Shown in pieces: positions 51,762 to 60,901 of a stretch of DNA of 64,000 nucleotides. How positions within the stretch are numbered: position 1 is the first letter of the stretch; the number at the start of each line of letters is the position of its first letter. The stretch is from Olavius sp. associated proteobacterium Delta 1 (GTDB lineage Bacteria > Desulfobacterota > Desulfobacteria > Desulfobacterales > JAFDCJ01). Below the pieces are notes generated by a model that was given only the letters and a program-made list of their open reading frames with translations, did no database searches and was not told the DNA's origin. The position numbers and the translations under genes were made by a program. The stretch spans positions 1-64,000 of the forward strand of contig CACVKW010001188.1 in NCBI GenBank assembly GCA_902749685.1. Reading direction: 5' to 3'.

Positions 51762-52256
51762 TTACAGGTCATAGAGCGTCTCATCCCGCGTCGGCGCAGG
51801 TCGTTTCTTGCCTCTGCCGGTTCCTTTTTTTTCCGCCAATGCAAAGGGCTCCTCTTCCTCTAAAAGATTCCCCATTTCAGCCTCGATGGCATCGGGATCC
51901 TCCCCGGCTTCCATTCTTTTTAGGGCCTCCTGCATCCCGGGACCCAGCTCGAGTCCGGTCATATCCGTCAGCTTGCGCATCAGGTTAGCGGCTTGACGGG
52001 GATCCTCCTCATTGATGTTTTCAGCTTCTCCGGCCAGCATTTGCATGGCTTTTTCCATTTTGCTTTCGTCAAAAGGAAGATCGTCTAAATCACCATCTTC
52101 CTTGGCATTGCCGGTGAATGCAAATGCCGACATCTGTCTGGAAAGTGTTTTTGTTTTACATTTAGGGCATTTCGGCTTTTTGGTGGTATTGATCGTCTTT
52201 GAGAAAAAATTAAAAATTGTATTACAGTCTTCACAATAAAATTCGTAAATTGGCAT
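51762..52256 (-). CDS. FmdB-type zinc-ribbon protein
   Basis: The N-terminus MPIYEFYCEDCNTIFNFF and PKCPKCKTKTLSRQMSAFAF form the FmdB-type zinc ribbon, with Cys pairs at about residues 8/11 and 30/33. The remaining 110 residues are acidic and helical, ending in a basic GTGRGKKRP and then a short acidic tail. The family was first named from formamidase operons and is taken to be regulatory, but its role is unclear. It is longer than the usual 70-110-residue members because of the acidic extension. No obvious operon partner lies beside it. Confidence 0.88.
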   Translation of the reverse strand: MPIYEFYCEDCNTIFNFFSKTINTTKKPKCPKCKTKTLSRQMSAFAFTGNAKEDGDLDDLPFDESKMEKAMQMLAGEAENINEEDPRQAANLMRKLTDMTGLELGPGMQEALKRMEAGEDPDAIEAEMGNLLEEEEPFALAEKKGTGRGKKRPAPTRDETLYDL

Positions 52257-52645
52257 GCTCGCTCCTAATTAATCCGCCCTGAAAAACAGCAGATCCAGGG
52301 TTGTAGATTGTTATTTAAAAACTGAAAAAACCTGTCAGACCCAAGCGCCTTTTACTTGCAAAATTCAGGTACCAAATAATAAAATTTGACCATTTCTTTG
52401 TCAACCGTATAAACACAATCGTCCTCAGTCCGTCGTCAGTTGCAAAATAAGAAATACCAAACCACGCACAACCGACAACTTGTCGCTGACGGTTATTGAC
52501 TTGCAATCCGGCATCTGCTATGCCACCGGGGACTGACATCAGGGGCTTCGTCAAGGAACTTGGGATGCTCCGATAAAATTATATATGTCGAGTCAGGGTT
52601 TATTATTGCGCGATGTTAATCTTATGATGAAAGGACTTATATTCA
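52257..52645. other. 389-bp divergent spacer between fmdB-like gene and ndk
   Basis: The spacer should contain promoters for both neighbours. I see AT-rich stretches near 52577-52590 that could serve as a -10 for ndk, but no hexamer pair good enough to call. An imperfect inverted pair (GTCGTCAG near 52433 and CTGACGG near 52487) is present. No heptad array, RNA gene or credible open frame is visible. Confidence 0.45.
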
Positions 52646-53062
52646 ATGGAAAGAACTCTGTCAATTATTAAACCGGATGCCGTAAAACGCGGGCTCATCG
52701 GTGAGGTCGTCAAACGGCTGGAGCAAAATCAGCTCAACATTGTGGCCATGAAAATGATTCATATGACCAAAGATCAGGCGAAAGGCTTTTACGCTGTCCA
52801 CCAGGAGAGGCCATTTTTTGAAAGCTTGACGGATTTTATGATTTCCGGGCCGGCGGTTGTCATGGTTTTAGAGGGGGACAACGTTATTGCTCGATATCGT
52901 GAATTAATGGGCGCCACTAACTATGAGGAAGCAGCCGAGGGCACAATCCGAAGAGAATTTGCCACTGATATCGAAAAAAATGTGGTTCACGGTTCCGACG
53001 CTTCGGAAACCGCCGCTTTCGAGATATCCTATTTTTTTAACAGCTTCGAAATCGTAAACTAA
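52646..53062 (+). CDS. ndk: nucleoside diphosphate kinase
   Basis: It transfers the gamma phosphate of ATP to nucleoside diphosphates by way of a phosphohistidine. [16 protein letters not shown] is the canonical start, and [12 protein letters not shown] contains the catalytic His115 with the HGSD motif. [20 protein letters not shown] matches the nucleotide-binding region. At 138 residues it is standard length. AAAGGA lies upstream of the ATG. The next gene, an RNA methyltransferase, follows 16 bp later, so the two are probably cotranscribed. Confidence 0.97.
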   Translation: MERTLSIIKPDAVKRGLIGEVVKRLEQNQLNIVAMKMIHMTKDQAKGFYAVHQERPFFESLTDFMISGPAVVMVLEGDNVIARYRELMGATNYEEAAEGTIRREFATDIEKNVVHGSDASETAAFEISYFFNSFEIVN

Positions 53063-53078
53063 AACCAAATTTATTTTC

Positions 53079-53855
53079 ATGTCCGATCCGAACAAAGTAA
53101 ATCTTAGCAATATTTCGGTCGTCTTAATCGGCACACGCTACCCCGAAAATATCGGGGCGGCAGCGCGGGCGATGCGCAACATGGGTATCCAGCAGCTGAT
53201 ATTGGTGGATCCTCAAAATTCTGATCCGGCAAAAATCGGCAAGATGGCTACCCATGCGGCTTTGGGAGTCGTAGACCAGATGAAGGTTTGCGATACTTTA
53301 AAACAAGCCCTGGCCGATTTTAGCTTTGTGGTCGGCACCACCGCCAGGTTGGGCGGCCAGCGCAAAGTCGTCAGTTCACCGTCTAAACTGGCGCAAAGGC
53401 TTATCGCCATTTCCCATCAAAATCAAATTGCCATATTATTCGGGCCCGAAGATCGCGGCCTGACCAATGACGATATTCGTTTCTGCGACATCCTGGTGAA
53501 CATACCCACGGCCGAATTCTCCTCCCTCAATTTGGCCCAGGCTGTGATGGTCATGTGTTATGAATTGTTTTGCTTTAGCCGGGATAAACCTGGAGAATTC
53601 GCTCCGCGTCTGGCCAACCGGCATGAACTCGAAGCAATGTACCAGCAATTAAAAGAAGTGATGATGCGCATCAGCTTTATCAATCCCGCCAATCCGGACT
53701 ACTTTATGAACAACTTGCGGCATTTTGGATCGCGCATCCAGCTCAGGGCCAAAGAGGTGCGCATTATCCGGGGTATCTGCCGCCAGATTGACTGGTACGG
53801 CAAAAAGAGCTACCAGGATGGACTCAAGGCGGGGCAGGAGGATGCTGATACTTAA
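53079..53855 (+). CDS. TrmH/TrmJ-family RNA 2'-O-methyltransferase
   Basis: A SPOUT-fold methyltransferase. Motif 1 is VVLIGTRYPENIGAAARAMRNMG, read as RYPENIGAAARA at about residues 19-30; motif 2 is IAILFGPEDRGLTNDD; motif 3 is IPTAEFSSLNLAQAVMVM. The knot binds S-adenosylmethionine, and TrmJ-like enzymes methylate tRNA residue 32. The C-terminal helical part is typical of TrmJ. At 258 residues it is complete. Assignment to TrmJ within the TrmH superfamily is based on the NIGAAARAM and FSSLNLAQAV variants and is less sure than the superfamily itself. Confidence 0.92.
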   Translation: MSDPNKVNLSNISVVLIGTRYPENIGAAARAMRNMGIQQLILVDPQNSDPAKIGKMATHAALGVVDQMKVCDTLKQALADFSFVVGTTARLGGQRKVVSSPSKLAQRLIAISHQNQIAILFGPEDRGLTNDDIRFCDILVNIPTAEFSSLNLAQAVMVMCYELFCFSRDKPGEFAPRLANRHELEAMYQQLKEVMMRISFINPANPDYFMNNLRHFGSRIQLRAKEVRIIRGICRQIDWYGKKSYQDGLKAGQEDADT

Positions 53856-53860
53856 CAATC

Positions 53861-53901
53861 TTCCCACTTCCGCCATCCGCCTTCCCACTTCCGACTTCAA
53901 A
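53861..53901. repeat. short C-side heptad array between convergent genes
   Basis: CC recurs at exactly 7-bp steps (53863, 53870, 53877, 53884, 53891) in words CTTCCCA, CTTCCGC, CATCCGC, CTTCCCA and CTTCCGA. It fills nearly all of the gap between the TrmJ-like gene and lepA. Confidence 0.8.
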
Positions 53902-55698
53902 CTAGTCTGTATCCGTCTTCAACACCGCTAAAAAAGCTGATTGCGGAATCATCACCTTGCCCACCATCTTCATGCGCTTTTTTCCTTTTTTCTGCTTTTC
54001 GAGCAATTTGCGTTTACGCGTAATATCACCTCCGTAACATTTGGCAGTGACATCTTTTCTAAAGGCCGATACGGTTTTGCGGGCGATGATGGTGCCCCCG
54101 ATGGCGCCCTGGATGGCGATTTTATACATCTGTCTGGGAATCTCATCGCGCAATTTCTCGCAGGTAGTGCGTGCCCGGGCGACTGCATTATCCCGGTGTA
54201 CCAGTTGGGATAAGGCATCGACTCGCTCCCCATTGATGAGAATATCCATTTTGACCAGGTCGGTTTGCCTGAAGTCAATTAAATCATAGTCAAAGGAACC
54301 ATAACCCTGGGTCACCGATTTCAACCGGTCATAGAAATCGTAGATTACTTCTGCCAGAGGTATTTCAAAAATCATCTCGAGCCGGTCACTGGTAAGATAT
54401 TGATAATTTTTATTGATCCCGCGCCGGTCGAGGCACAGTTTCATGACGGCACCCATGTAGCGATCCGGTACGATAATCGCAGCCCGGATAAACGGCTCTT
54501 GGGTTTCTTCGATCAGTGTCGGGTCAGGATATAACGCGGGATTGTCGATAATGGTTTCCGTGCCATCGCTCATGCCCAAACGATATTGCACCGACGGTGC
54601 GGTGAGGATCAGAGATAGACCGTATTCGCGTTCGAGTCTCTCCTGGACCACTTCCAAATGCAACAGGCCCAAAAACCCGCAGCGAAATCCAAATCCGAGG
54701 GCAATCGATGTGTCCTTTTCATAAATCAGGGCGGCATCGTTTAGCTTCAGCTTTTCAAGCGCGATCACCAATTCTTCATATCCATCCGATGCCACCGGGT
54801 AGATCGAGGAGAAAACCACCGGTTTGGCTTCCTTGAAACCGGGCATCGGCGCATCGCATGGCCGGTCATTTAAGGTGATGGTATCGCCGCAGCGTGTATC
54901 ACTGACAGTCTTGATGCCGGCAATCATGTACCCGACCTGACCGGCTGAAAGCTGTTTTTGTTTTATCATATCGATCTGAAACAGGCCGACTTCCTCAACC
55001 TTATAGACCGCATTGTTGGACATAAACCTGATCTTGTCCCCCGCACCAATCCGTCCATGAAAAACTCGGAAGTGGACAATGGTGCCGCGATAGCTGTCGT
55101 AGTGTGAATCAAAAATCAGTGCCTTCAGCGGTTGGGCGGGGTCGCCGACCGGTGGCGGCAATTTATGGACGACCTCTTCCAATAAGTTATCGATCCCAAT
55201 TCCTTCTTTAGCCGATATTAAAACGGCGTCCGCCGGATCGAGGCCGAGATCGTCACGGATTTGCGATTTTACCCGAGCGATATCCGCCGATGGCAGATCG
55301 ATTTTGTTGATGACCGGAATTATTGCCAGATCGTGTTCCATGGCAAGGTAAAGGTTGGCCAGGGTCTGGGCCTCAACTCCCTGACTGGCGTCGATCACCA
55401 GCAGGGCACCTTCGCAGGAGGCTAAAGATCGAGAAACCTCATAGGAAAAATCAACATGTCCCGGCGTGTCGATTAGATTGATGAAATAGGGTTTTCCATC
55501 CGCGGCGGCATATGGCAAACATACGGTCTGGCTCTTGATGGTAATGCCCCGTTCCCTTTCGATATCCATGGTATCGAGGATCTGGTCCTGGAAGTCACGT
55601 TCGGATATAATGTTGGTCTTTTCAATAAGTCGGTCTGAAAGGGTGGATTTGCCGTGATCAATATGGGCAATGATGCTGAAATTTCTGATGTTTTGCAT
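53902..55698 (-). CDS. lepA: elongation factor 4 (LepA), ribosomal back-translocase GTPase
   Basis: The GTPase domain has [10 protein letters not shown] (G1), [14 protein letters not shown] (G3) and [12 protein letters not shown] (G4), and GITIKSQTV marks switch I. EF-G-like domains II-V follow without domain IV, and the C-terminal LepA-specific domain ends with [22 protein letters not shown], a conserved tail. 598 residues is the normal length. It acts on stalled or mis-translocated ribosomes and in initiation. It diverges from the GGDEF regulator gene. Confidence 0.97.
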   Translation of the reverse strand: MQNIRNFSIIAHIDHGKSTLSDRLIEKTNIISERDFQDQILDTMDIERERGITIKSQTVCLPYAAADGKPYFINLIDTPGHVDFSYEVSRSLASCEGALLVIDASQGVEAQTLANLYLAMEHDLAIIPVINKIDLPSADIARVKSQIRDDLGLDPADAVLISAKEGIGIDNLLEEVVHKLPPPVGDPAQPLKALIFDSHYDSYRGTIVHFRVFHGRIGAGDKIRFMSNNAVYKVEEVGLFQIDMIKQKQLSAGQVGYMIAGIKTVSDTRCGDTITLNDRPCDAPMPGFKEAKPVVFSSIYPVASDGYEELVIALEKLKLNDAALIYEKDTSIALGFGFRCGFLGLLHLEVVQERLEREYGLSLILTAPSVQYRLGMSDGTETIIDNPALYPDPTLIEETQEPFIRAAIIVPDRYMGAVMKLCLDRRGINKNYQYLTSDRLEMIFEIPLAEVIYDFYDRLKSVTQGYGSFDYDLIDFRQTDLVKMDILINGERVDALSQLVHRDNAVARARTTCEKLRDEIPRQMYKIAIQGAIGGTIIARKTVSAFRKDVTAKCYGGDITRKRKLLEKQKKGKKRMKMVGKVMIPQSAFLAVLKTDTD

Positions 55699-55781
55699 TG
55701 AGTTTATGTTTTAATTAATTTGCTTTGATTAGTTTGATATTTTTGCTATCGAACGGATATCCGCTCTTCGCTAAAAGAGAG

Positions 55782-55810
55782 TTGACACCGTTGTGCTTTC
55801 CGGATATACT
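55782..55810 (+). promoter_or_regulatory. strong sigma-70-type promoter of the GGDEF regulator
   Basis: TTGACA (55782-55787) and TATACT (55805-55810) are separated by 17 bp. The start of transcription near 55817 leaves a leader of about 88 nt before the ATG. Confidence 0.7.
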
Positions 55811-55904
55811 TAGCCATTATAGTTAATAAATTTAGTCTTTTATCAATTTTCGTGAACTGCTGTCAAGTCTGCAGTCTTTTAACATATTTCATTCGGAAAC
55901 ACCA

Positions 55905-56846
55905 ATGGTAAGATCAAAGGCCAATACCAGGGTCTTAATCGTCGATGACGATGAGGCCGTACGCAACACCATGAATGAGTATATCCTAACCGCCGGGTAT
56001 AACTCCGAGGCGGTCTCCTGCGCCGAGGAGGCTCTTGAAATAATTCAAAAAGACGAATTTCAGGTAATTATCACCGATATTATTCTGCCCGCCATGGGTG
56101 GGCTGGAATTGACCAAATCCATCAGAAAGAATAAAGATGCCGATGTCATCGTGATGACCGGTTACGGCGATGAGTATTCCTATGAAGAGGCGATCAACAT
56201 TGGTGCCAGCGATTTTGTCATCAAACCGGTTCGCCTTGAGGAGCTCTTGTTGCGGTTAAAACGCGTGCTCAAAGAGCGGGAGCTCACCAAGGAGCGGGTC
56301 AGGATGATGGAGAAATTGCAAAAGCTGGCCGTCACCGACGGCCTTACCAAACTTTATAACTCCAGATCATTTTATTCCCAGCTGGAAACCGAGGTTGACC
56401 GTTTTAACCGTTACAGGCATCCACTGGCTTTGCTGCTGCTGGATCTAGATCACTTCAAAGATTACAACGACAATTACGGTCACCTTGAAGGAGATAAGGT
56501 CCTGGTTCGATTCAGCCAGATCATTAAATCCTGCCTGCGGACCAATGACTCCGCCTATCGTTATGGCGGGGAGGAGTTTACGGTTATTTTGCCGGAAACA
56601 GCGGGGGCCGAAGCCAGAACCGTTGCCCAGCGTATTCGATCTGCGCTGGAGGCAGAGCGCTTTTCACCGGGAAACGGACAGGAAGTTCAAATCACGATCA
56701 GTATCGGAGTGACCGAATACCATTCCAAAGAAGAATTGTCTACTTTCATTCAACGGGCCGACAAAGCCATGTATGTCTCCAAACAAAACGGACGCAACAG
56801 GGTTTCCATGCTGCATGCGGCAGACTCCCAGAAACCGAATAAATGA
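55905..56846 (+). CDS. response regulator with GGDEF diguanylate cyclase output
   Basis: A receiver domain (VLIVDDDEAVRN, phosphoacceptor Asp58 in VIITDIILPAMGG, Lys about 107 in FVIKPVR) is joined by a coiled-coil helix to a GGDEF domain. The signature is RYGGEEF (about residue 220), an active variant, and the inhibitory site RTND sits five residues before it. LLLDLDHFKDYNDNYGHLEGD supplies the metal-binding Asp residues. It should make cyclic di-GMP when phosphorylated and may feed the exopolysaccharide operon's HD-GYP protein; that link is inferred. It is transcribed from its own promoter. Confidence 0.95.
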   Translation: MVRSKANTRVLIVDDDEAVRNTMNEYILTAGYNSEAVSCAEEALEIIQKDEFQVIITDIILPAMGGLELTKSIRKNKDADVIVMTGYGDEYSYEEAINIGASDFVIKPVRLEELLLRLKRVLKERELTKERVRMMEKLQKLAVTDGLTKLYNSRSFYSQLETEVDRFNRYRHPLALLLLDLDHFKDYNDNYGHLEGDKVLVRFSQIIKSCLRTNDSAYRYGGEEFTVILPETAGAEARTVAQRIRSALEAERFSPGNGQEVQITISIGVTEYHSKEELSTFIQRADKAMYVSKQNGRNRVSMLHAADSQKPNK

Positions 56847-56871
56847 AGAAGGTCGATTGACCTTCCTCATT
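56842..56871. terminator. hairpin between convergent GGDEF and rhomboid genes
   Basis: AATGAAGAAGGTC (56842-56854) and GACCTTCCTCATT (56859-56871) pair with one mismatch around the loop GATT. The hairpin overlaps both stop codons. No T-run follows on either strand, so it may block transcription in both directions by structure alone. Confidence 0.55.
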
Positions 56872-57844
56872 GTATCCTCACTTTAAGATACAAATTTCCC
56901 CGCCCACCCCGATCATTTGACCCGGCATCCTTGCCCAGCCCCTTGAGTCGTAACCTGCTGCCCTCTTTAATTCCCGGCGGAACGGATACTCTGAAAAGTC
57001 GTTTGCGAAATCCCCAGGGAATGTTAACCAGTTTGCGCGTGCCGCCGGCAGCCTCATGCGGCGAAATGGTAATGACGCCGTAGAGGTGGGGGTCCGGACC
57101 GGGGCCGATCGGCCGGATAACCTGCAGATGCGGCGTTTTTTTCCGTGCGGTGACCCGGCGAATTTTAGTGCGCGGTCCAGCACCCGGCAGGGCCAGCAGA
57201 ATTTTTAGGAAAATGATGCCGAAAATAAAGCCGCCGATATGGGCCCACCATGCAACACCACCGGCCTGCCCCTGACCGGCCGCGGCATTGATAAATTGAA
57301 GTAAAAACCAGATTCCGAGAAAGAAATAGGCCGGTATCTCTATAAAATAGGGGATGAAGAAAATGGGAATGAGGGTTAAAATTTTTGAGCGTGGGTGCAG
57401 GATAAAATAGGCGCCCATCACACCTGCGATCGCGCCGCTGGCACCGATGGTTGGGAGATTTGAATGCCAATTTAACAATAGATGAGACCCCCCAGACGCC
57501 ACTCCGCAAATAAGATAAAACATCAGGTATCGCAAAGGGCCGAGCCGATCTTCGACGTTGTCGCCGAAAATAAATAACGACCACATATTGCCGAGCAGAT
57601 GCCAGATGCCGCCATGCAGAAACATAAAGGTTACGAATGAGAACACCTGTTGGGGAGCGCTAAAATAAGCGCTGATTTGAGGAATCGAATACCGGGCCGG
57701 CACCAGGCCAAAAGTAAATACGAACTTGTTCCACTCAGCTCCCTGTGACAGCTGCAATATGAAAATAACGACATTGATGCCGATGATGGCATTGTTGACT
57801 ACCGGATAATTCTTGGCTGGCGTGGTGTCGCGTAGCGGGATCAT
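56867..57844 (-). CDS. rhomboid protease fused to a DnaJ-like C-terminal domain
   Basis: Residues 1-240 form a rhomboid intramembrane serine protease with at least six membrane helices: FMFLHGGIWHLLGNMWSLFIFGD, the catalytic GASGAIAGVMGAYF (Ser about 138), and AHIGGFIFGIIF (His about 201). A basic linker follows. Residues about 255-325 match the DnaJ substrate-binding fold: YGVITISPHEAAGGTRKL, then RVSVPPGIKEGSRLRLKG and GRGNLYLKVRIQ, which correspond to DnaJ's LTLEEAxxG, vkIPaGvxdGxxiRLxGxG and GDLYvxv. The J-domain and zinc fingers are absent. The fusion may present misfolded membrane substrates to the protease; that is inferred. Confidence 0.9.
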   Translation of the reverse strand: MIPLRDTTPAKNYPVVNNAIIGINVVIFILQLSQGAEWNKFVFTFGLVPARYSIPQISAYFSAPQQVFSFVTFMFLHGGIWHLLGNMWSLFIFGDNVEDRLGPLRYLMFYLICGVASGGSHLLLNWHSNLPTIGASGAIAGVMGAYFILHPRSKILTLIPIFFIPYFIEIPAYFFLGIWFLLQFINAAAGQGQAGGVAWWAHIGGFIFGIIFLKILLALPGAGPRTKIRRVTARKKTPHLQVIRPIGPGPDPHLYGVITISPHEAAGGTRKLVNIPWGFRKRLFRVSVPPGIKEGSRLRLKGLGKDAGSNDRGGRGNLYLKVRIQ

Positions 57845-57845
57845 A

Positions 57846-58113
57846 GTGCGTGTATCGGGTTACGGGTTGCGAGTTGCGTGTATCGGGTTACGGGTTGCGA
57901 ATTACGGGTCATTTGAATTCAGAATTCGGAATGCGGAAGGCTGAAAAACTTGGAGTCCGTGCCGCATTGACATCACACCTTACACCTTCTACCCTCTACC
58001 GTGCGATCTGCGCTTTGCTCATTGAGTCCAAAATATTAATCTTATCAACCCAATAAGCTATTTGCACCCCGCACCCCGATCCGCCACCGCGAACCCCGCC
58101 TCGCAACCCGTCT
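57846..58113. repeat. heptad arrays with inverted halves between rhomboid and valS genes
   Basis: The left block has GTT, GTA or ATT at exact 7-bp steps (57852, 57859, 57866, 57873, 57880, 57887, 57894, 57901, then GTC at 57908; words GTTACGG, GTTGCGA, GTATCGG). Weaker words follow (GGAATGCGGAAGG). The right half has C-side words: CACCTTA near 57976 and CACCCCG/CGCAACCCG at 58065-58113. The halves are inverted relative to each other. Confidence 0.8.
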
Positions 58114-60776
58114 TATTCTTCCATCTCCTTGATGCGCTCCAGGTTCATTTCAAGCTTTTGCTGTTTCTCCAGCAAAACACTCTGTTTTTCCCGTACTTTT
58201 TCAATGACGTCTGCCGGAGCCTTGTTCAGAAAGCCATCATTTTCCAATTTCTTACCGACTTTTGTCAATTCGATGGACAGCTTGTTGATTTCTTTTTCCA
58301 GGCGTTGGGTTTCTTTGGCAAAGTCAATGATGCCTTCCAAATCGACAAAAACCGACGCATCATTTACCACGGCTGTGGCCGAAGATTTTGGCCGCTGTCC
58401 CATATTCTCAACTGTCAGTGCGCTGAGTCTGGCAAGGTTAATGACAAGATCCTGGTGCGATTCAATGACCTCGCGTGTTTGTCCATCTTCTGATTGAACC
58501 ATTACCGGTAAGGATAAAGAGGGCGCCAGATTCATTTCACCCCGCACATTTCTGATGCCGGTAATCACCTTCATCAGAATTTCCATTTTGGATTCGGTTT
58601 GCTGATTCCGCTCGGCAAGGGCGGCGTCGCTGGTATGTGCGGGATACGCTGCTTTCATAATCGAGCCGTTTGTGCCGGGCAAATGGTGCCAGATTTCTTC
58701 GGTTACAAAGGGGATAAACGGGTGCAACAGGATCAGTGCATCATGCAGCACCCGCCACAGCACCGAGCGGGTTGCCTCTTTTGCCTGTGGTCCTTCTTTA
58801 TCGTACAGGGCGGGTTTGACGGCTTCGAGGTACCAGTCACAGAATTCATGCCACACAAAATTGTAAAGTGCCCCGGCGGCTTCATTGAAGCGGTATGCGT
58901 CCAGCGCTTCGGCAACTTCCGACGTCACACGTTCCAGCCGGGACAGAATCCATTGATCCGGCAGTGACAGATTCTGATCATTTATTTCCTCGTAACCCTG
59001 CTCCAGGTGCATCAAAGCAAACCGGGCGGCATTCCAGAGTTTGTTGATAAAATGCCGGTAACCGTCCACCCGCTTTTCCGACATTTTAATATCGCGTCCC
59101 TGGGCGGCAAATGCGGCCAGGGTGTAACGGAAGGCATCCGTCCCGTATTGATCGATGACGTTCAAGGGGTCGATGACGTTGCCCGTTGATTTGCTCATCT
59201 TTTTGCCTTCTTCATCCCGCACCAGGGCGTGCACATAGACGTGCTTGAATGGGACATCCTGCATGAAATGGATGCCCATCATCATCATACGGGCCACCCA
59301 GAAGAATAAAATATCAAACGCGGTAACCAGCACCGATGTGGGATAGAAGGTTTTCAGCAGGGGGGTCTCATCCGGCCAGCCCATGGTTGAAAACGGCCAG
59401 AGCGCGGAACTGAACCAGGTGTCCAGGACATCGGTTTCCTGTACCAGATTTGATGAACTGCAGCCCGGGCAGGTCTGCGGCGTGTCCATGGCGACCACGA
59501 TTTCGCCGCAATCATCACAGGTCCAGGCCGGAATCTGGTGACCCCACCAGATCTGGCGCGATACACACCAGTCCCGTATGTTGTTCATCCAGTCATAGTA
59601 TGTATTGGTCCACATTTCAGGGATGATTTTCGTTTCCCCGCTTTTGACTGCGTCGATAGCCTTTTCGGCCAGGGGTTTTGCGCGCACAAACCATTGCCGG
59701 GAAAGGTTCGGTTCAACCACTGTCTTGCAGCGGTAACAATGGCCCACACTGTGTCGATAGGGATCGATTTTGACCAGCAACCCTTCAACTTCAAGCGCTT
59801 TGATCACGGCGTCGCGACATTCAAATCGATCCAACCCTTCAAAGCGACCGGCTTCAGCGGTCATGTCGCCGTTGTCGCTGATAACTTTGACACTGGGCAG
59901 GTTGTGGCGCGCACCGATATCAAAGTCATTGGAATCATGGGCCGGCGTAACCTTTAAACCGCCGGTACCAAACGACATGTCGACATAGGTGTCTTTGATA
60001 ATGGGAATTTCCCTGTTCATCAGCGGCAGTATAACTGCATCGGATTTAACATCCAGATAACGTTCGTCATCCGGGTGGACCGCCACCGCGGTATCACCCA
60101 ACATGGTTTCAGGCCGGGTGGTTGCCACCACGATTGCGCCGGATCCATCCTTATAAGGATAACGGATATGATATAAATGTCCGTCACGTTCTTCGTGCTC
60201 GACTTCAAGGTCAGCCAGGGCAGTGTGACACCGGTGACACCAATTAATAATATAATTACCCCGGTAGATGAGCCCTTCGTCATAAAGCTGGACAAAGACT
60301 TTACGGACGGCTTTAGACAGACCTTCATCCATTGTGAAACGCTCACGCTGCCAATCACAGGATGCTCCCAGGCGTTTTAGCTGATTGATAATGGCACTGC
60401 CGTATTTTTCGCGCCACTGCCAGACGGCCTCGATAAACTTCTCCCGGCCCAGTTGATGGCGGTCGGTGCCTTCGCCGGCAAGCTTTTTTTCGACGACATT
60501 TTGAGTGGCGATGCCGGCATGATCAGTTCCCGGCATCCACAGAACGTTATCCCCGCGCAGTCGACGATAGCGGCATAATATATCCTGCATGGTATTGTTC
60601 AAGGCGTGACCCATATGAAGAACGCCCGTCACATTCGGCGGTGGAATGACAATGGAATAAGCTGTCTGCGAGCTTTGTTCTTGCGCGGCAAACAACTGTT
60701 GGTTTTCCCAGTATTCGTACCAGCGTTTTTCCACTTCATGGGGTTCATAGCCCTTGTCAAATTGCTTCAAGCTCAT
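58113..60776 (-). CDS. valS: valyl-tRNA synthetase
   Basis: Class I aminoacyl-tRNA synthetase. The HIGH motif appears as HMGHALNNTM, the KMSKS loop as KKMSKSTGNVIDP (about residue 525), and the editing domain includes TTRPETMLGDTAVAVHP. CQRxRCGxxxEP-like SVGHCYRCKTVVEPNLSRQW and the zinc-type CDDCGEIV/CPGCSS pairs support ValRS. The C-terminal helical arm that contacts tRNA ends the protein (LEKEINKLSIELTKVGKKL). 887 residues is the normal length. It charges tRNA-Val in the cytoplasm. Confidence 0.97.
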   Translation of the reverse strand: MSLKQFDKGYEPHEVEKRWYEYWENQQLFAAQEQSSQTAYSIVIPPPNVTGVLHMGHALNNTMQDILCRYRRLRGDNVLWMPGTDHAGIATQNVVEKKLAGEGTDRHQLGREKFIEAVWQWREKYGSAIINQLKRLGASCDWQRERFTMDEGLSKAVRKVFVQLYDEGLIYRGNYIINWCHRCHTALADLEVEHEERDGHLYHIRYPYKDGSGAIVVATTRPETMLGDTAVAVHPDDERYLDVKSDAVILPLMNREIPIIKDTYVDMSFGTGGLKVTPAHDSNDFDIGARHNLPSVKVISDNGDMTAEAGRFEGLDRFECRDAVIKALEVEGLLVKIDPYRHSVGHCYRCKTVVEPNLSRQWFVRAKPLAEKAIDAVKSGETKIIPEMWTNTYYDWMNNIRDWCVSRQIWWGHQIPAWTCDDCGEIVVAMDTPQTCPGCSSSNLVQETDVLDTWFSSALWPFSTMGWPDETPLLKTFYPTSVLVTAFDILFFWVARMMMMGIHFMQDVPFKHVYVHALVRDEEGKKMSKSTGNVIDPLNVIDQYGTDAFRYTLAAFAAQGRDIKMSEKRVDGYRHFINKLWNAARFALMHLEQGYEEINDQNLSLPDQWILSRLERVTSEVAEALDAYRFNEAAGALYNFVWHEFCDWYLEAVKPALYDKEGPQAKEATRSVLWRVLHDALILLHPFIPFVTEEIWHHLPGTNGSIMKAAYPAHTSDAALAERNQQTESKMEILMKVITGIRNVRGEMNLAPSLSLPVMVQSEDGQTREVIESHQDLVINLARLSALTVENMGQRPKSSATAVVNDASVFVDLEGIIDFAKETQRLEKEINKLSIELTKVGKKLENDGFLNKAPADVIEKVREKQSVLLEKQQKLEMNLERIKEMEE

Positions 60777-60822
60777 TTGTATAACGCTCCTTTATTCCCG
60801 AAATAGATTCATCCTGATAAAT

Positions 60823-60850
60823 AAAAAAAGGGGATTATAAATTAATCCCC
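60823..60850 (-). terminator. intrinsic terminator of the acidic-protein gene
   Basis: GGGGATTA (60830-60837) pairs with TAATCCCC (60843-60850) around TAAAT. On the minus strand the stem is followed by T7. It lies 51 bp after the stop of the acidic-protein gene and 46 bp before the valS start. Confidence 0.85.
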
Positions 60851-60901
60851 AATATTTTACCAGTTTTTTTATGATTTCAAGTTTTTTGAAACCCTAATTG
60901 A

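Noticed and set aside
52315-52554. 79-codon minus-strand frame between fmdB-like gene and ndk
   Set aside because: No family signal, no ribosome-binding site, and it would occupy the promoter region.
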